Shown piece by piece: positions 24,166-32,206 of a stretch of DNA of 64,000 nucleotides (positions are counted from its first letter, which is position 1; each line of letters opens with the position of its first letter). The translations under genes and the position numbers were made by a program. The notes under the pieces were generated by a model. It saw only the letters and a list, made by a program, of their open reading frames with translations. It was not told the DNA's origin and did no database searches. The stretch is from Streptomyces sp. UNOC14_S4 (GTDB lineage: Bacteria; Actinomycetota; Actinomycetes; Streptomycetales; Streptomycetaceae). The stretch is taken from the NCBI RefSeq assembly GCF_020740835.1, contig NZ_JAINFC010000001.1, positions 1 through 64,000 on the forward strand, read 5' to 3'.

Positions 24166-24383
24166 CAGGCGACTGTTTTCCAGCGTGTGATGGCGCGCTC
24201 AATTGTGTACGTGCATGACACGGCCTGCCAGGGCATGTACCTGGAGAGCACTGCGATGGCTCCTTGGGCTGCCCCCTCCGTGGTGTAGGGGCCGTAGTAG
24301 GACGCGTCCTCCCGGCCATCTGTGTAGACCGCCTTGCGAACTACGCGGAAGAGTTCAGGGGTAGCTGCGTGAAGCTGCCTCAT
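24165..24383 (-). CDS. Small phage protein
   Basis: 72 residues from ATG 24383, overlapping the previous stop (ATGA). Contains YTTEGAAQGAIAVLSRY and CTYTIERAITRWK. This short alpha/beta layout resembles small early proteins of actinophages, function unknown. Confidence 0.6.
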   Translation of the reverse strand: MRQLHAATPELFRVVRKAVYTDGREDASYYGPYTTEGAAQGAIAVLSRYMPWQAVSCTYTIERAITRWKTVA

Positions 24384-24820
24384 GCGGCCAGGCCCCCCGG
24401 GAACACCGCATCCGGCAAGCAGGGCGAGTCGCGCTGCGTGTGGCCGTAGCACTGGATGCACACGAGCCGGACGACGGACCGTCGATCCTGAGGACAGAGA
24501 ATCTGTATCGGGAACCAGTTGTGGTGGCCATAGTCCATGCAGGTCTGGGGCAGCCGCGCCACTGCGGAGTCGGCGGGCGTGGGTACCGGCGCGACGAGCT
24601 GGTAGCAGTCGGAGCTGAAGCGGCGTGTCAGGATCTTCGTGCGGCGGCCTCGCTGGTCAAGCGCTTTATCCCCGGCGTCCACGAAGAGCTGGACTTTGTG
24701 GGAATTGGATACGACCTTGGCATGGACGTACTCGTGGTCGAAGGCCATCACTTTCAGGGAGCGTCCGAGGCGGCGCGGATCCCTGCACGTCCAGATCTGT
24801 CCGATAGCGAGTGAGGTCAT
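24380..24820 (-). CDS. Hypothetical protein with C-terminal Cys cluster
   Basis: 146 residues from ATG 24820. The N-terminal 75 residues (IGQIWTCRDPRRLGRSLKVM, FVDAGDK) look like an SH3-like small barrel; the C-terminus has LCPQDRRSVVRLVCIQCYGH, a probable zinc site. Located between the nuclease and the RuvC-like gene. No family name. Confidence 0.6.
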   Translation of the reverse strand: MTSLAIGQIWTCRDPRRLGRSLKVMAFDHEYVHAKVVSNSHKVQLFVDAGDKALDQRGRRTKILTRRFSSDCYQLVAPVPTPADSAVARLPQTCMDYGHHNWFPIQILCPQDRRSVVRLVCIQCYGHTQRDSPCLPDAVFPGGLAA

Positions 24821-24864
24821 GGCTGCTCCTGTGGGTACCGCAGGTGTGTCCGGTCGTGGAGTGG

Positions 24865-25803
24865 TCAGTTGGCCCGGTGACGGCGGCGGCGCGGATGTGT
24901 TTCTGTGTAGGGTGCGCAGTCGCCGCATCCGTCGTGCGGGCAGGGCGGGGGGTTGTGGCTGCCCAGGCGCTCTTTGATGTCGTGGGCCATGGCGATGCGG
25001 TCGGCGATGGTGTTGGTGTCGGCGCGCACGGTGAAGCTCTTGGTGTCCTGGTTGAATTTGGATTCGTAGACGTATTCCATGCCATCGATGTCGAGCCCGG
25101 CCTTGCGTGCAAGCCACATGTAGATCTGGCCCTGGCGGATGTGGCTGGGAAAGGGGACGCGGGTGTCGGCCCAGACAGCTGCCAGGTTCACGATGGTGGA
25201 GCCGTCGTCCAGGGTGACGGTGTGTTTGGTGAGCAGGTCGGGGTGCTCCATGCGGTAGGTCCCCTCTCCCACCGTCTTGATCTCCAACAGTTTTCGAATC
25301 GGTTTGAGGAGGCCGTCAGCGTGTCCGGCGATCTGATAGCCGTCGATGTCGGCGACGGGGACTTCGGCGTACATGAGGGCGGTACTGGAGCATCCATCAC
25401 AGCGGTCCGGGCTGACCGACCACCAGATGTGGCCACAATGGAGGCACTCGAAGTTCCCTTCAAGCCAGCCGAGTTGCCATGCGCGGCGTTGCCATTTTGT
25501 GTGGGCCTCATGTCCGGTGTCGAAGATGTTGAGGCTCCGGAACTTGAAGTCTTTCTTGTAGTGGATGCCTGTTTCGATGCGGAGATAGGTGGCGCGCGGG
25601 CACCAGTCGGCCTTGGCCATCTCCGACGGGTGGATGATGTCCTGCCGTCGCGATGTGTCGGCCTGATGCTGGGCGATGACGTGTGCGCGGGCTTCAGACA
25701 AGAAGGACTTGTCCGTCCGACGTGACTCGAAAAGGGAGTTCAAGCTGGCGGGGGCCGGTGTCTTCCTGCGCCGTACCGCGGGTGTCTTCGGTATGTGCTT
25801 CAT
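24865..25803 (-). CDS. PD-(D/E)XK (Cas4/RecB-like) nuclease
   Basis: 312 residues from ATG 25803. Catalytic motif: IHPSEMAKADWCPRATYLR early, YQIAGHADGLLKP then LLEIKTV, and HIRQGQIYMWL. An internal CLHCG-N13-CDGC zinc pair (about 130-150) and a C-terminal Cys group (CPHDGCGDC) recall Cas4-type iron-sulphur or zinc binding. Phage homologues act in recombination or end processing. Its first 110 bases overlap the WhiB gene in another frame; no later usable start exists before the conserved domain. Confidence 0.8.
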   Translation of the reverse strand: MKHIPKTPAVRRRKTPAPASLNSLFESRRTDKSFLSEARAHVIAQHQADTSRRQDIIHPSEMAKADWCPRATYLRIETGIHYKKDFKFRSLNIFDTGHEAHTKWQRRAWQLGWLEGNFECLHCGHIWWSVSPDRCDGCSSTALMYAEVPVADIDGYQIAGHADGLLKPIRKLLEIKTVGEGTYRMEHPDLLTKHTVTLDDGSTIVNLAAVWADTRVPFPSHIRQGQIYMWLARKAGLDIDGMEYVYESKFNQDTKSFTVRADTNTIADRIAMAHDIKERLGSHNPPPCPHDGCGDCAPYTETHPRRRRHRAN

Positions 25804-26143
25804 GCTGGACGAGCTCCTCGTGCGCGATGGCGTTCTCGACATGCCACTGGTCCGGCTGGTGGCGGAAGTGTCTGCGCATCCAGACCAGTTGGATTTCGGT
25901 GAGTCCCGCCCAGACCCCGTGCCGCTCGTTGTTGATCATTGCCTGGGTCAGGCACTCGTGGCGCATGGGGCAGATGATTCCGTCGGCTGTCCCATTACAG
26001 ATGGCGCGAGCTTCGTCCGGGTCGTCGAACCATGGGTCGGAGGTGGCCGTGTCAGGAGTGCGGGGTTTACGGCACTTCGCTTCGAGGGCCGGATTGCCGT
26101 TGGCGCTCCAGTCGGGTGCCTTCTTCCGAGAGTAGAGCGCCAT
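25694..26143 (-). CDS. WhiB-like iron-sulphur regulator
   Basis: 149 residues. WhiB features: WFDDPDEARAIC, CPMRHECL and the GVWAGLT turn before a basic region (QLVWMRRHFRH). The second and third cysteines are eight residues apart (CNGTADGIIC) rather than the usual two. WhiB proteins bind a 4Fe-4S cluster and modulate transcription with the primary sigma factor. Phage copies can alter host development or superinfection. Its 3' end overlaps the nuclease start by 110 bases. Confidence 0.8.
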   Translation of the reverse strand: MALYSRKKAPDWSANGNPALEAKCRKPRTPDTATSDPWFDDPDEARAICNGTADGIICPMRHECLTQAMINNERHGVWAGLTEIQLVWMRRHFRHQPDQWHVENAIAHEELVQHEAHTEDTRGTAQEDTGPRQLELPFRVTSDGQVLLV

Positions 26144-26302
26144 TCACCGCTCGTCCGGTATGAGCAGCCGGTCTTCCATGGCGTCGAGGCGCTGGAGGAT
26201 CCGGGACAAGTTGAGGTGATCACAAATGGTGTTGATCAGGGCAGCGGCGGCGTTGAGGACGAGTGATCCGATCAGGGCCCACAAGTAGAATTCGACGCTC
26301 AT
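26144..26302 (-). CDS. Small single-pass membrane protein
   Basis: A 52-residue ORF found in the gap: an N-terminal hydrophobic helix (FYLWALIGSLVLNAAAALI) followed by a charged helix (LSRILQRLDAMEDRL). It ends immediately before the WhiB ATG. The ATG is preceded by GGGGGATCCC. Common early-phage layout; function unknown. Confidence 0.6.
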   Translation of the reverse strand: MSVEFYLWALIGSLVLNAAAALINTICDHLNLSRILQRLDAMEDRLLIPDER

Positions 26303-26438
26303 GGGATCCCCCAGTTTGTAGCGCTTCTGGCGCTTTGCCTGACGGAGACACTACGAAGCGAGTAACTCATATGTCATGCGCTGGAGTTACTCCCCCGGAT
26401 CACGGACGGGTAAAGGATCAGACGGGCCCAGACGGCAC

Positions 26439-26475
26439 AGCGCCCTGGAGGGAACGTGCACTCCCCCAGAGCGCT
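26439..26475. terminator. Imperfect stem-loop
   Basis: AGCGC-CCTGG-A-GGG and CCC-C-CCAG-A-GCGCT arms (26439-26452 and 26462-26475) can fold with small mismatches. It lies after the 56-residue gene in the leftward operon. Possible terminator or processing signal. Confidence 0.35.
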
Positions 26476-26488
26476 GCTTGCGCAGATT

Positions 26489-26659
26489 TCAGGCTTGGCA
26501 GTCGAGTGCCAAGCCTCTGAGAATGTCGGCTATCTCGGAGAGGCTGCGGGCCGTGCCCGTGTCTTCTCCTGTGGCGTAGGTGGAGCTCAGCTGTTCGGCG
26601 CGCTCTTCACACGCGAGAGCCAGGGACTCCAGGGTGTCCATCATCATCTGCTCACTCAT
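26489..26659 (-). CDS. Small acidic hypothetical protein
   Basis: 56 residues from ATG 26659 behind AAGGAACGGG. Helical and acidic (MDTLESLALACEERAEQL; LSEIADILRGLALDC). No family recognised. Confidence 0.55.
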   Translation of the reverse strand: MSEQMMMDTLESLALACEERAEQLSSTYATGEDTGTARSLSEIADILRGLALDCQA

Positions 26660-26761
26660 TTCCCGTTCCTTAGTGAACGTCGTGGCACGGTAAGTCGTTT
26701 CCCCGCATTCCCGGTAAGGCGCCCGTTCGTCCTCCGGGATGCGGCAGAGAGGAGAGACCAC

Positions 26762-27118
26762 TCAGCTGGCCCGCACTGTGTCGAGCCTGGCGGTGTCGGC
26801 GGTGGGGCAGGGCCACGGTGTGAGAAGCCCCCGGCAGAGCTGTCCGTCCCAGTTGGAGCACTCGGCGCACACCTCGATGCCGCCTCGGAGCAGCGGCCAG
26901 TGGAGCCGGGCGAGAGCGGTCCGCAACCGCCGTGCCTCCGCTGCGCGCTGCTGAGGACCCCTTGAAGACCGCGGGCGGCGTTCTGCGGGCCGACTGGCCA
27001 GTGCCTGGACTCCGCGCCGCAGGCGATCGGCTTCGGATGCCGTGAGGCCGCCGGGGCGCTCCGCCCGGTTGGCGAGCACCAATAGCTGCTCCACCGTGAT
27101 GATTTGTGTGGCTGCCAC
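26762..27118 (-). CDS. Helical protein with C-terminal Cys motif
   Basis: 118 residues from GTG 27118 behind AAGGAAC. Arg-rich helices (LTASEADRLRRGVQALASR, RRLRTALARL) precede EVCAECSNWDGQLCRGLLTPWPCPT, a four-cysteine motif seen in short actinophage and Streptomyces proteins. Unknown function. Confidence 0.55.
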   Translation of the reverse strand: MAATQIITVEQLLVLANRAERPGGLTASEADRLRRGVQALASRPAERRPRSSRGPQQRAAEARRLRTALARLHWPLLRGGIEVCAECSNWDGQLCRGLLTPWPCPTADTARLDTVRAS

Positions 27119-27126
27119 AATGTTCC

Positions 27127-27456
27127 TTAGCCGATGCGATGGACGATCTGGTGAATGCTCGGGCTGCTCGGGGACTGAATGCGCGCGGGGGTGGGCGGCC
27201 CATCCGAAGGTCCGGCTATCAGTCCGCTGGTGGAGTGCAGCTTGGGGTAGCCGCAGTCGAAGCACCGGGGATGCTGGGGGGCATTGGGCGGGGCCATGTA
27301 GTGGCCTGAGCCGCACCCGGGGCAGGTGGACGACTGGTGCGCAGAAGGCGTCTTGGCCGGTGTGGGCATCAGGTGCTGGGGAGGGGGCGCGGAGCCTGCC
27401 GTGCCAGACGGGACGGGGGCCCCGCTCCCGACGACCCGGTCCCAGAATCCGCTCAC
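27127..27456 (-). CDS. Zinc-ribbon phage protein
   Basis: 109 residues from GTG 27456, overlapping the previous stop (GTGA). A Pro/Ala-rich N-terminus is followed by CPGCGSGHYMAPPN then HPRCFDCGYP, a zinc ribbon, and a Pro/Ser-rich tail. Similar short zinc ribbons are frequent in actinophage early or structural gene sets. Confidence 0.55.
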   Translation of the reverse strand: MSGFWDRVVGSGAPVPSGTAGSAPPPQHLMPTPAKTPSAHQSSTCPGCGSGHYMAPPNAPQHPRCFDCGYPKLHSTSGLIAGPSDGPPTPARIQSPSSPSIHQIVHRIG

Positions 27457-27854
27457 CGGCGGGCCCTGCGCGGCGCGTGCGTGATGACGCCCTTGTCGAT
27501 CAGGTTCGCCACGATGGCCACGGACACCGCATTCATGTGGCTGACGATCTGGGTGACCAGCTGATCCCACACTTCGGCGACTTCGCCAATGTCCGCGGCC
27601 TCCTCGGAGGTGAGCTGGTACATACCCTCGGCCCACAGGCGGCAGTACATCTCGATAAGGGGCCGCAGAGGCGCGACCGACTCCAGGCGCGCTCGGGACG
27701 CCTTTGTCTCCATGTCCAGGACGTCGGGGCTGCGCCGGGGCTGCCCGAGGCGCTCCAGGTACACAAGGAGCTCCTCGTCGATCGTCTCGACGGAGTCCAT
27801 GAGGAGCTCGGTCTGGAGCGAGCTGGAAGTGGCGGGGATATGCGACTCAGCCAT
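27453..27854 (-). CDS. Hypothetical helical protein
   Basis: 133 residues, acidic N-terminus and long helices (ETIDEELLVYLERL, MYCRLWAEGMYQLTSEEA, VVTQIVSHMN-like amphipathic helix), with a basic terminus (APRRARR). Not recognised. Coupled to the zinc-ribbon gene. Confidence 0.55.
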   Translation of the reverse strand: MAESHIPATSSSLQTELLMDSVETIDEELLVYLERLGQPRRSPDVLDMETKASRARLESVAPLRPLIEMYCRLWAEGMYQLTSEEAADIGEVAEVWDQLVTQIVSHMNAVSVAIVANLIDKGVITHAPRRARR

Positions 27855-27871
27855 AGGGGGTGCTCCTCGGT

Positions 27872-28651
27872 CTATGCGGCGGACGAATGGTTTTCCGACT
27901 CGGCAAGCACCCGAGCGACGGCCTCCCGCAGCTCAGCGACGCTGTTGTGCCGCTCCCACGCCTCGTTTTGGACTCCCTGGAGCAGCCTGGACGCGTCTTC
28001 CTGACTCGGCGACTGGATACCCCAGTCCTCCTCCAAGTCGCGGGCCTTGACGGTTTCGACGTGGTACTTCGTCTCGGTTCCTGCGCCCGTCTTGGAGACG
28101 GCGAAATAGAGGACCGGATTGGTCAGGGGTCCGCGCTTGCGGTCGTTGGCAAGAGCACGGAGCTGGTCGCTGACGGTCCTGCCGGTTTCCCAGACCCGGT
28201 TTTCCCAGGTGCCCGTAGTGTCGTCATAGGCAGCGACGTTGAAGACCCCGACCTTGCGGGGACGGTGGCCAAGTTCGTCGCACGGCGGGCAGCCGACGTC
28301 ACGTCCCCGGAAAGACCGGCGGCCGGTGGTGATCTCCTTGAACCAGTGGACGTGATAGCTGTCGAAGGGCTGATTGTCAAGGATTTTCAAGAGCGTGGGC
28401 ACATTGGAAAGTTGCAGACGCAGTGCGTTCTTGGCTTCGTAGCTTGTCTCTCCAGGTCCGGCGACACGGTCGTAGGCGTCCCACCCGGCGTTCGCCGCCT
28501 GAGGTCCCTCAGTGCTGGTGTGCTGGTCCGGGGCGGGGAGCTGGTATGCGAGGGCAGCGGGTTCGCTGTACCCCGACGGCGCATCCTGCGCCGTGTCGTA
28601 GGAGACGGAGGCGCTGGGCTCGTTCTGGGCTGCGTACCGGGGATACGGCAT
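27872..28651 (-). CDS. Possible phage single-stranded DNA-binding protein
   Basis: 259 residues. An N-terminal flexible region (1-70) precedes a core with VHWFKEI, GCPPCDELGHRPRK, VGVFNVAAYDD and PVLYFAVSKTG that suggests an OB-fold with an inserted metal site as in gp32-like proteins, then a charged C-terminal helix. The neighbourhood (nuclease, resolvase, replication initiator-like gene) fits. The call is tentative. Confidence 0.4.
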   Translation of the reverse strand: MPYPRYAAQNEPSASVSYDTAQDAPSGYSEPAALAYQLPAPDQHTSTEGPQAANAGWDAYDRVAGPGETSYEAKNALRLQLSNVPTLLKILDNQPFDSYHVHWFKEITTGRRSFRGRDVGCPPCDELGHRPRKVGVFNVAAYDDTTGTWENRVWETGRTVSDQLRALANDRKRGPLTNPVLYFAVSKTGAGTETKYHVETVKARDLEEDWGIQSPSQEDASRLLQGVQNEAWERHNSVAELREAVARVLAESENHSSAA

Positions 28652-28654
28652 CGT

Positions 28655-28885
28655 TCACATCCTTTGATGGTGGGGCCGGGTCAGGCCGGGGTGGGTATGG
28701 ATGAAGGAGGTCTCCTCAGCATGCTTTCTGGCCAGTAGGCGCTCGGGGACGAGGAGGTAATTAATGGTCTCTTCAATGTCGTTGATGGTGTTTGCCTCGG
28801 AGTCGCATTGAACTTCAACGGAGACTTCGATGTGCTCGCCAGATCCCATGTTGTAGCGCTCAGTGACAAGCTTGCGGTAGATCAC
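28655..28885 (-). CDS. Small hypothetical protein
   Basis: 76 residues; beta-rich N-terminus (HIEVSVEVQCDSEANT) then a helix (DIEETINYLLVPERLL). Four-base overlap with the upstream gene. Not recognised. Confidence 0.6.
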   Translation of the reverse strand: MIYRKLVTERYNMGSGEHIEVSVEVQCDSEANTINDIEETINYLLVPERLLARKHAEETSFIHTHPGLTRPHHQRM

Positions 28886-29382
28886 GCGGCCTGCCCCTGG
28901 TCATGCAGCCGGTTTGCGAGGTCGCGAAAGAGTTCGATCACGCGCTCGGAGAAGCGGGTGTCGGAGATGTGGATCCCCTCCCCCTCGTGGTGAAGGATTC
29001 CCTCCTCATCGGCGATGCGGAGCATCCCTTCGACCTGCTCGCGGGTGTAGAGGCGGCGGTTTCCGCGCTCGGTCTTTCCCCTGATGACGAAGGTGGGGAT
29101 GGGGATGATGCCGCTGGTCTCCCATTTGCGGATGGTGACGGGTGACCGATTGAGGGCATTGGCGAGCTGACCGATGGTGAAGAATTCACGCCATTCGGTG
29201 CCGACGCGCAGGAGGCGGGGCTGGGCGTCCCACACGGGCTCGGCGGGTGCGGGGGCCACAAGCTGCATGGTGTCGGGATTGACGGTGCGGATACGACGGG
29301 ACGAGCCCGGGTAGTAGGCGTGGACATCGGCGCCCTGGGCGCTGCCCTCGACGGGCTTGAAGTAGCGGAGTCGCGACGTCAT
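28882..29382 (-). CDS. MerR-like HTH protein
   Basis: 166 residues from the ATG at 29382 that overlaps the preceding stop (TGATG); a GTG at 29385 is adjacent. FFTIGQLANALNRSPVTIRK, then WETSGIIP and RRLYTREQVEGML, form a MerR-type winged helix near residues 68-130. Phage proteins of this form act as early regulators or excisionase-like factors. The first 60 residues are unrecognised. Confidence 0.7.
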   Translation of the reverse strand: MTSRLRYFKPVEGSAQGADVHAYYPGSSRRIRTVNPDTMQLVAPAPAEPVWDAQPRLLRVGTEWREFFTIGQLANALNRSPVTIRKWETSGIIPIPTFVIRGKTERGNRRLYTREQVEGMLRIADEEGILHHEGEGIHISDTRFSERVIELFRDLANRLHDQGQAA

Positions 29383-29855
29383 CACTTGCCTGCCCGGACG
29401 AATCGGTAAGAGATCTCTTCGGGAAAGATTTCGTCTACCTCATCCTCCGTCAGCAGGTCTTCCTGGAGGAGGACGTGGACCTCTTGTGGATCGAAGACAC
29501 GGCGGTGGGGGAAGAGACGGTCGAGGAGATTCTTCTCCAGGGCGATGCGTTCGGCGACGTCTTCATCTGCTGTCCGCTGACGGGAGCATTCCAGCTTCAG
29601 TGCCGTGAAGGGCTTCCCCGAGACTTCGTAGGTGGTACCGAGGTCGATGATGTAGGAGCCATTATCGTCCCGGATTCCGAACTCCTGGAGATTGGCAGAG
29701 AGGGACCGTTTCAGGTCGTCAAGGATCCTGGTCTGAGCTTCTATCTGCGACCTGACGAGCGCCCACCGGGCTGCCTTTCTCCGGAAGGCCGCTTCAGGCG
29801 CTTCGTTCTGACTGTCGCGGCTTGCATCAGGGATGTCGGTACCGAAAAAAGGCAT
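29382..29855 (-). CDS. Hypothetical early protein with coiled coil
   Basis: 157 residues. AARWALVRSQIEAQTRILDD forms a coiled coil, then a compact alpha/beta stretch (YIIDLGTTYEVSGKPFTALK) and an acidic C-terminus (LTEDEVDEIFPEE). It looks like nuclease-inhibitor-like or Gam-like small phage proteins but no family is assigned. First gene behind the 29960-30030 control region. Confidence 0.55.
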   Translation of the reverse strand: MPFFGTDIPDASRDSQNEAPEAAFRRKAARWALVRSQIEAQTRILDDLKRSLSANLQEFGIRDDNGSYIIDLGTTYEVSGKPFTALKLECSRQRTADEDVAERIALEKNLLDRLFPHRRVFDPQEVHVLLQEDLLTEDEVDEIFPEEISYRFVRAGK

Positions 29856-29969
29856 GAGGGTGCTCCTGAGGACACGTCAGAGGGACTTGAGTTACGGCGG
29901 ATCCAGCCGCAGAAGTAGGCGCGGGATATCTCCTCCCGACACCAACGACACTACAACAGCCCTGTTAGT

Positions 29970-29997
29970 GCCCTACTAACGAAGAATTCCCTGTCAA
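29970..29997 (-). promoter_or_regulatory. Sigma-70-type promoter for the leftward early operon
   Basis: On the minus strand TTGACA (29997-29992), 16 bases, TAGGGC (29975-29970). The -35 is perfect and the -10 is weak. It would drive the operon starting at 29855. An inverted repeat GTTAGT-N5-ACTAAC (29964-29980) overlaps the -10 region. Confidence 0.5.
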
Positions 29998-30013
29998 ACA
30001 CTTTCGCCAGCAG

Positions 30014-30029
30014 CACCAAACGTTTGGTG
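30014..30029. promoter_or_regulatory. 16-bp perfect palindrome, operator candidate
   Basis: CACCAAACGTTTGGTG is a perfect palindrome 17 bases upstream of the TTGACA box. A half-site copy (GCACCAAAA) lies at 30053-30061. This is the layout of a phage repressor or activator site. Confidence 0.6.
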
Positions 30030-30124
30030 TCTCTGGCAGCGTTACTACTGCTGCACCAAAACAACTGATAAGTATTGACGATGCGTTTGACGGAAACTAA
30101 ACTTTCTCGGCCCGGTGTCGTATG

Positions 30125-30316
30125 TCACACCAGATATGCGGAGCGGCGGCGCTGGTACCAATCCGCCAGCTCGGCTTCCAGCACGGCCCGGTGCTCGGCC
30201 GCCCTGGGATCAGGCGTCTTCTTAGGGTCAGCAGCCTGCGAACGTTGCTCCTGCGGGCGAGGGCCCCCGAAACTGCCTGTGGGCAGCTCCTCCGCCAGGA
30301 GCTGCTCCCACCTCAC
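30125..30316 (-). CDS. Small hypothetical protein
   Basis: 63 residues, charged (EQRSQAADPKKTPDPRAAEH; EAELADWYQRRRSAYLV). ATGA overlap with the upstream gene supports it being real. Unknown function; last gene before the control region. Confidence 0.6.
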   Translation of the reverse strand: MRWEQLLAEELPTGSFGGPRPQEQRSQAADPKKTPDPRAAEHRAVLEAELADWYQRRRSAYLV

Positions 30317-30990
30317 GCTGCATCCTGCGTGGAACTTGCCTCCAGATAGCGGCGGGAGGCATCCCGGCGGCGGTCCATCTCGCGCTCCGCTGCTCCGGCG
30401 TCCGGCATCTCATGGCCGAACGCGGTATCCACCCGGTGGCGGTGCGCGGCGCGAGGTTTGCCGCTAGGTGTACGGCAGGGTCGGCCTATCGGCGCGCTGC
30501 ACGTGGGGCAGTCTGTGCCAAGCGGGCCGGGGCGGCGTACGGCCGCGATCTCCGCTGCCGTGTCGTCGTCGACAGCATGGCCGACGCCGCTGAGGAGGGC
30601 TGCGACCTTCGGATGCGGCGGTCCGGTCAGGGCCACTCTTGCAGAGGGGGACGGCTGATGGCCGGAGGCGACAGCGGCCAGCTGGTGGCGGCGGCGAGTG
30701 AGGTACTGCTGGGTGCTCTCGTCGGGGTCGCCGTCGTAGACGTAGGTTTCCAGGCGCTCGCTGCGGATCGTCTTGCGAAGGGTTCGCACGTCGTGCGGCT
30801 GGATCCACAGGCGCTGTCCAGGGTCGCGCGGCGGGGTGCCGTAGTAGCGGGCGACGGAGGCCAGGGCGTCCTCGTCGAGCGGGACATCGCGCAGTGCGGC
30901 AGCCCACCCTTCGCTGGCGGCCCGGCTCGGCTGTCTGTTGTCGAATGCTGCGCAGTGGGCGAGGAGTCGTCCGGCTTCGGCGGGGGTCAT
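30313..30990 (-). CDS. Hypothetical protein with C-terminal zinc-binding segment
   Basis: 225 residues from ATG 30990 (ATGA overlap). The N-terminus MTPAEAGRLLAHCAAFDNRQ to GTPPRDPGQRLWIQPHDVR is typical of actinophage genes following a replication initiator. The C-terminus has DCPTCSAPIGRPCRTPSG then RAAHRHRVDTAFG, a Cys/His zinc motif widespread in actinophages. Likely accessory to replication initiation; inference from context. Confidence 0.6.
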   Translation of the reverse strand: MTPAEAGRLLAHCAAFDNRQPSRAASEGWAAALRDVPLDEDALASVARYYGTPPRDPGQRLWIQPHDVRTLRKTIRSERLETYVYDGDPDESTQQYLTRRRHQLAAVASGHQPSPSARVALTGPPHPKVAALLSGVGHAVDDDTAAEIAAVRRPGPLGTDCPTCSAPIGRPCRTPSGKPRAAHRHRVDTAFGHEMPDAGAAEREMDRRRDASRRYLEASSTQDAA

Positions 30991-31886
30991 CGTGTCTCCC
31001 GGTCCATCTCGGCGATCAGGGCGTAGTGGTCGGCGACGCGGCGGTCCGTGCCGGTGGGGTGCAGGCCGTTCGGCAGCTGAGGAGCGCCGGAGGGCTTGGA
31101 CGTCTTGCGGAGCTCGGCATACGCGTAGGTCAGCGTGCCGCCGGTGACGGGCTTGCTGAGCTCGCCAAGTCTCTCCATGGCGCGCCACAGTTCGCGGGGG
31201 TCGTTGCCGTTGTCGAGGGCCTCGGCGATGGTCGCGTGCACGGATCTCCGGCCTTGCGCGGTGCGGCGGCCGTAGCGTTCCCACCATGCGGTCAGCATCT
31301 GGTCGGCCAATGCAGGGGCCTGTGGGGCGACCTCTGGAGCAGCGGAGGAAGGGGCTGCGGAGGGGGCTGGCGAAGGGGTACGCGAGGGGGGTGCGGTAGG
31401 GGGTGTGAGCTCCCTGCATAGCGCCTGGACGTGCTGGATGACCTGCTGCCGGATGGACGGACCGCTGCTGGTGGAGACGTCGGTGAGGTCGCTCAGGGGG
31501 AGGCATTCGATATCAGCGCGGAGCCGTGCGCGCAGGGATGGTGACGTGATCTGGCGGGCGGCGCGCACCATCGCTCCCATGATCCGCGGCTGCTTCCAGA
31601 TCCTCGTGGTGCGGGCGTAGCCGCAGATGAGCAGCTCGTCTGTGGTGTGGTCCACGGCAACGAGGTCGGCCTGGGCGAGGGCCTGGAGGGTTTCGCGGAG
31701 GCTGGCGGGAGTCAGTCCGCTGGCCGTCTGTGCCCAGCGGCTGAGGGTTAGCGGCAGGACACCTGTGTGGGTGACGTCAGGCTGGCAGATGAGGAACAGG
31801 TAGAGCCGCTGTGCTTTTTCATCGAGCTTCAGGAAGTTGGGGTTGTCCCATATTTCGGCGTCGATTCTGCCGTGTCCACGTGGCAT
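30987..31886 (-). CDS. Replication initiator-like winged-helix protein
   Basis: 299 residues from ATG 31886. The N-terminal 120 residues (GRIDAEIWDNPNFLKLDEKA, then RLYLFLICQPDVTHTGVLPL and LRETLQALAQADLVAVD) are a winged-helix domain as in phage DnaD-like or replisome organiser proteins. A Pro/Ser linker (165-195) leads to a helical domain (WWERYGRRTAQGRRSVHATI). It would bind the origin or recruit the host helicase. First gene of the leftward early run. Confidence 0.6.
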   Translation of the reverse strand: MPRGHGRIDAEIWDNPNFLKLDEKAQRLYLFLICQPDVTHTGVLPLTLSRWAQTASGLTPASLRETLQALAQADLVAVDHTTDELLICGYARTTRIWKQPRIMGAMVRAARQITSPSLRARLRADIECLPLSDLTDVSTSSGPSIRQQVIQHVQALCRELTPPTAPPSRTPSPAPSAAPSSAAPEVAPQAPALADQMLTAWWERYGRRTAQGRRSVHATIAEALDNGNDPRELWRAMERLGELSKPVTGGTLTYAYAELRKTSKPSGAPQLPNGLHPTGTDRRVADHYALIAEMDRETR

Positions 31887-31974
31887 CCCGGGGCCTTTCA
31901 TCTGGTGCAGAGAAGCTGCTGCCTGGCATCGGAGATTAGGCAGCTGGTAGGCCGTGGCTCAACTGGGGATCAAC

Positions 31975-32127
31975 TCATTCCTGCGAGTTGGTATGCGCTG
32001 CGACTTCTCTCTCCAGCGCGGGTGAGAGCTCGCCCTCCGGCAAGGCAGGTGGGTGACACGTCATGTGGTACCAAATTGTGCAGGTCTCATGGCTGAAGCG
32101 GCAGAGGGGGGCGAATTCCCTGCGCAC
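31975..32127 (-). CDS. Possible small Cys/His-containing protein
   Basis: A 50-codon ORF from GTG 32127 behind GGTGGA: FAPLCRFSHETCTIWYH then CHPPALPEGELSPALE. Three Cys and several His suggest a metal site. Low certainty. The rest of 31887-32401 holds no other gene that can be supported. Confidence 0.35.
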   Translation of the reverse strand: MRREFAPLCRFSHETCTIWYHMTCHPPALPEGELSPALEREVAAHTNSQE

Positions 32128-32180
32128 GATTCCACCAGCCTGCGGGTGGACGGTGCTGTGAGTGCTGGAAGGGAAGCATG

Positions 32181-32206
32181 ACCTGTCAGCGTTGCCGCCG
32201 ACAGGT
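32181..32206. promoter_or_regulatory. Strong stem-loop in intergenic region
   Basis: ACCTGTC-A-GCG-TTGC-CGC-C-GACAGGT: a 7-bp outer and 3-bp inner stem separated by one mismatch, four-base loop. It has no T-run. It could be an operator, a small RNA element or a weak terminator. Confidence 0.35.
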
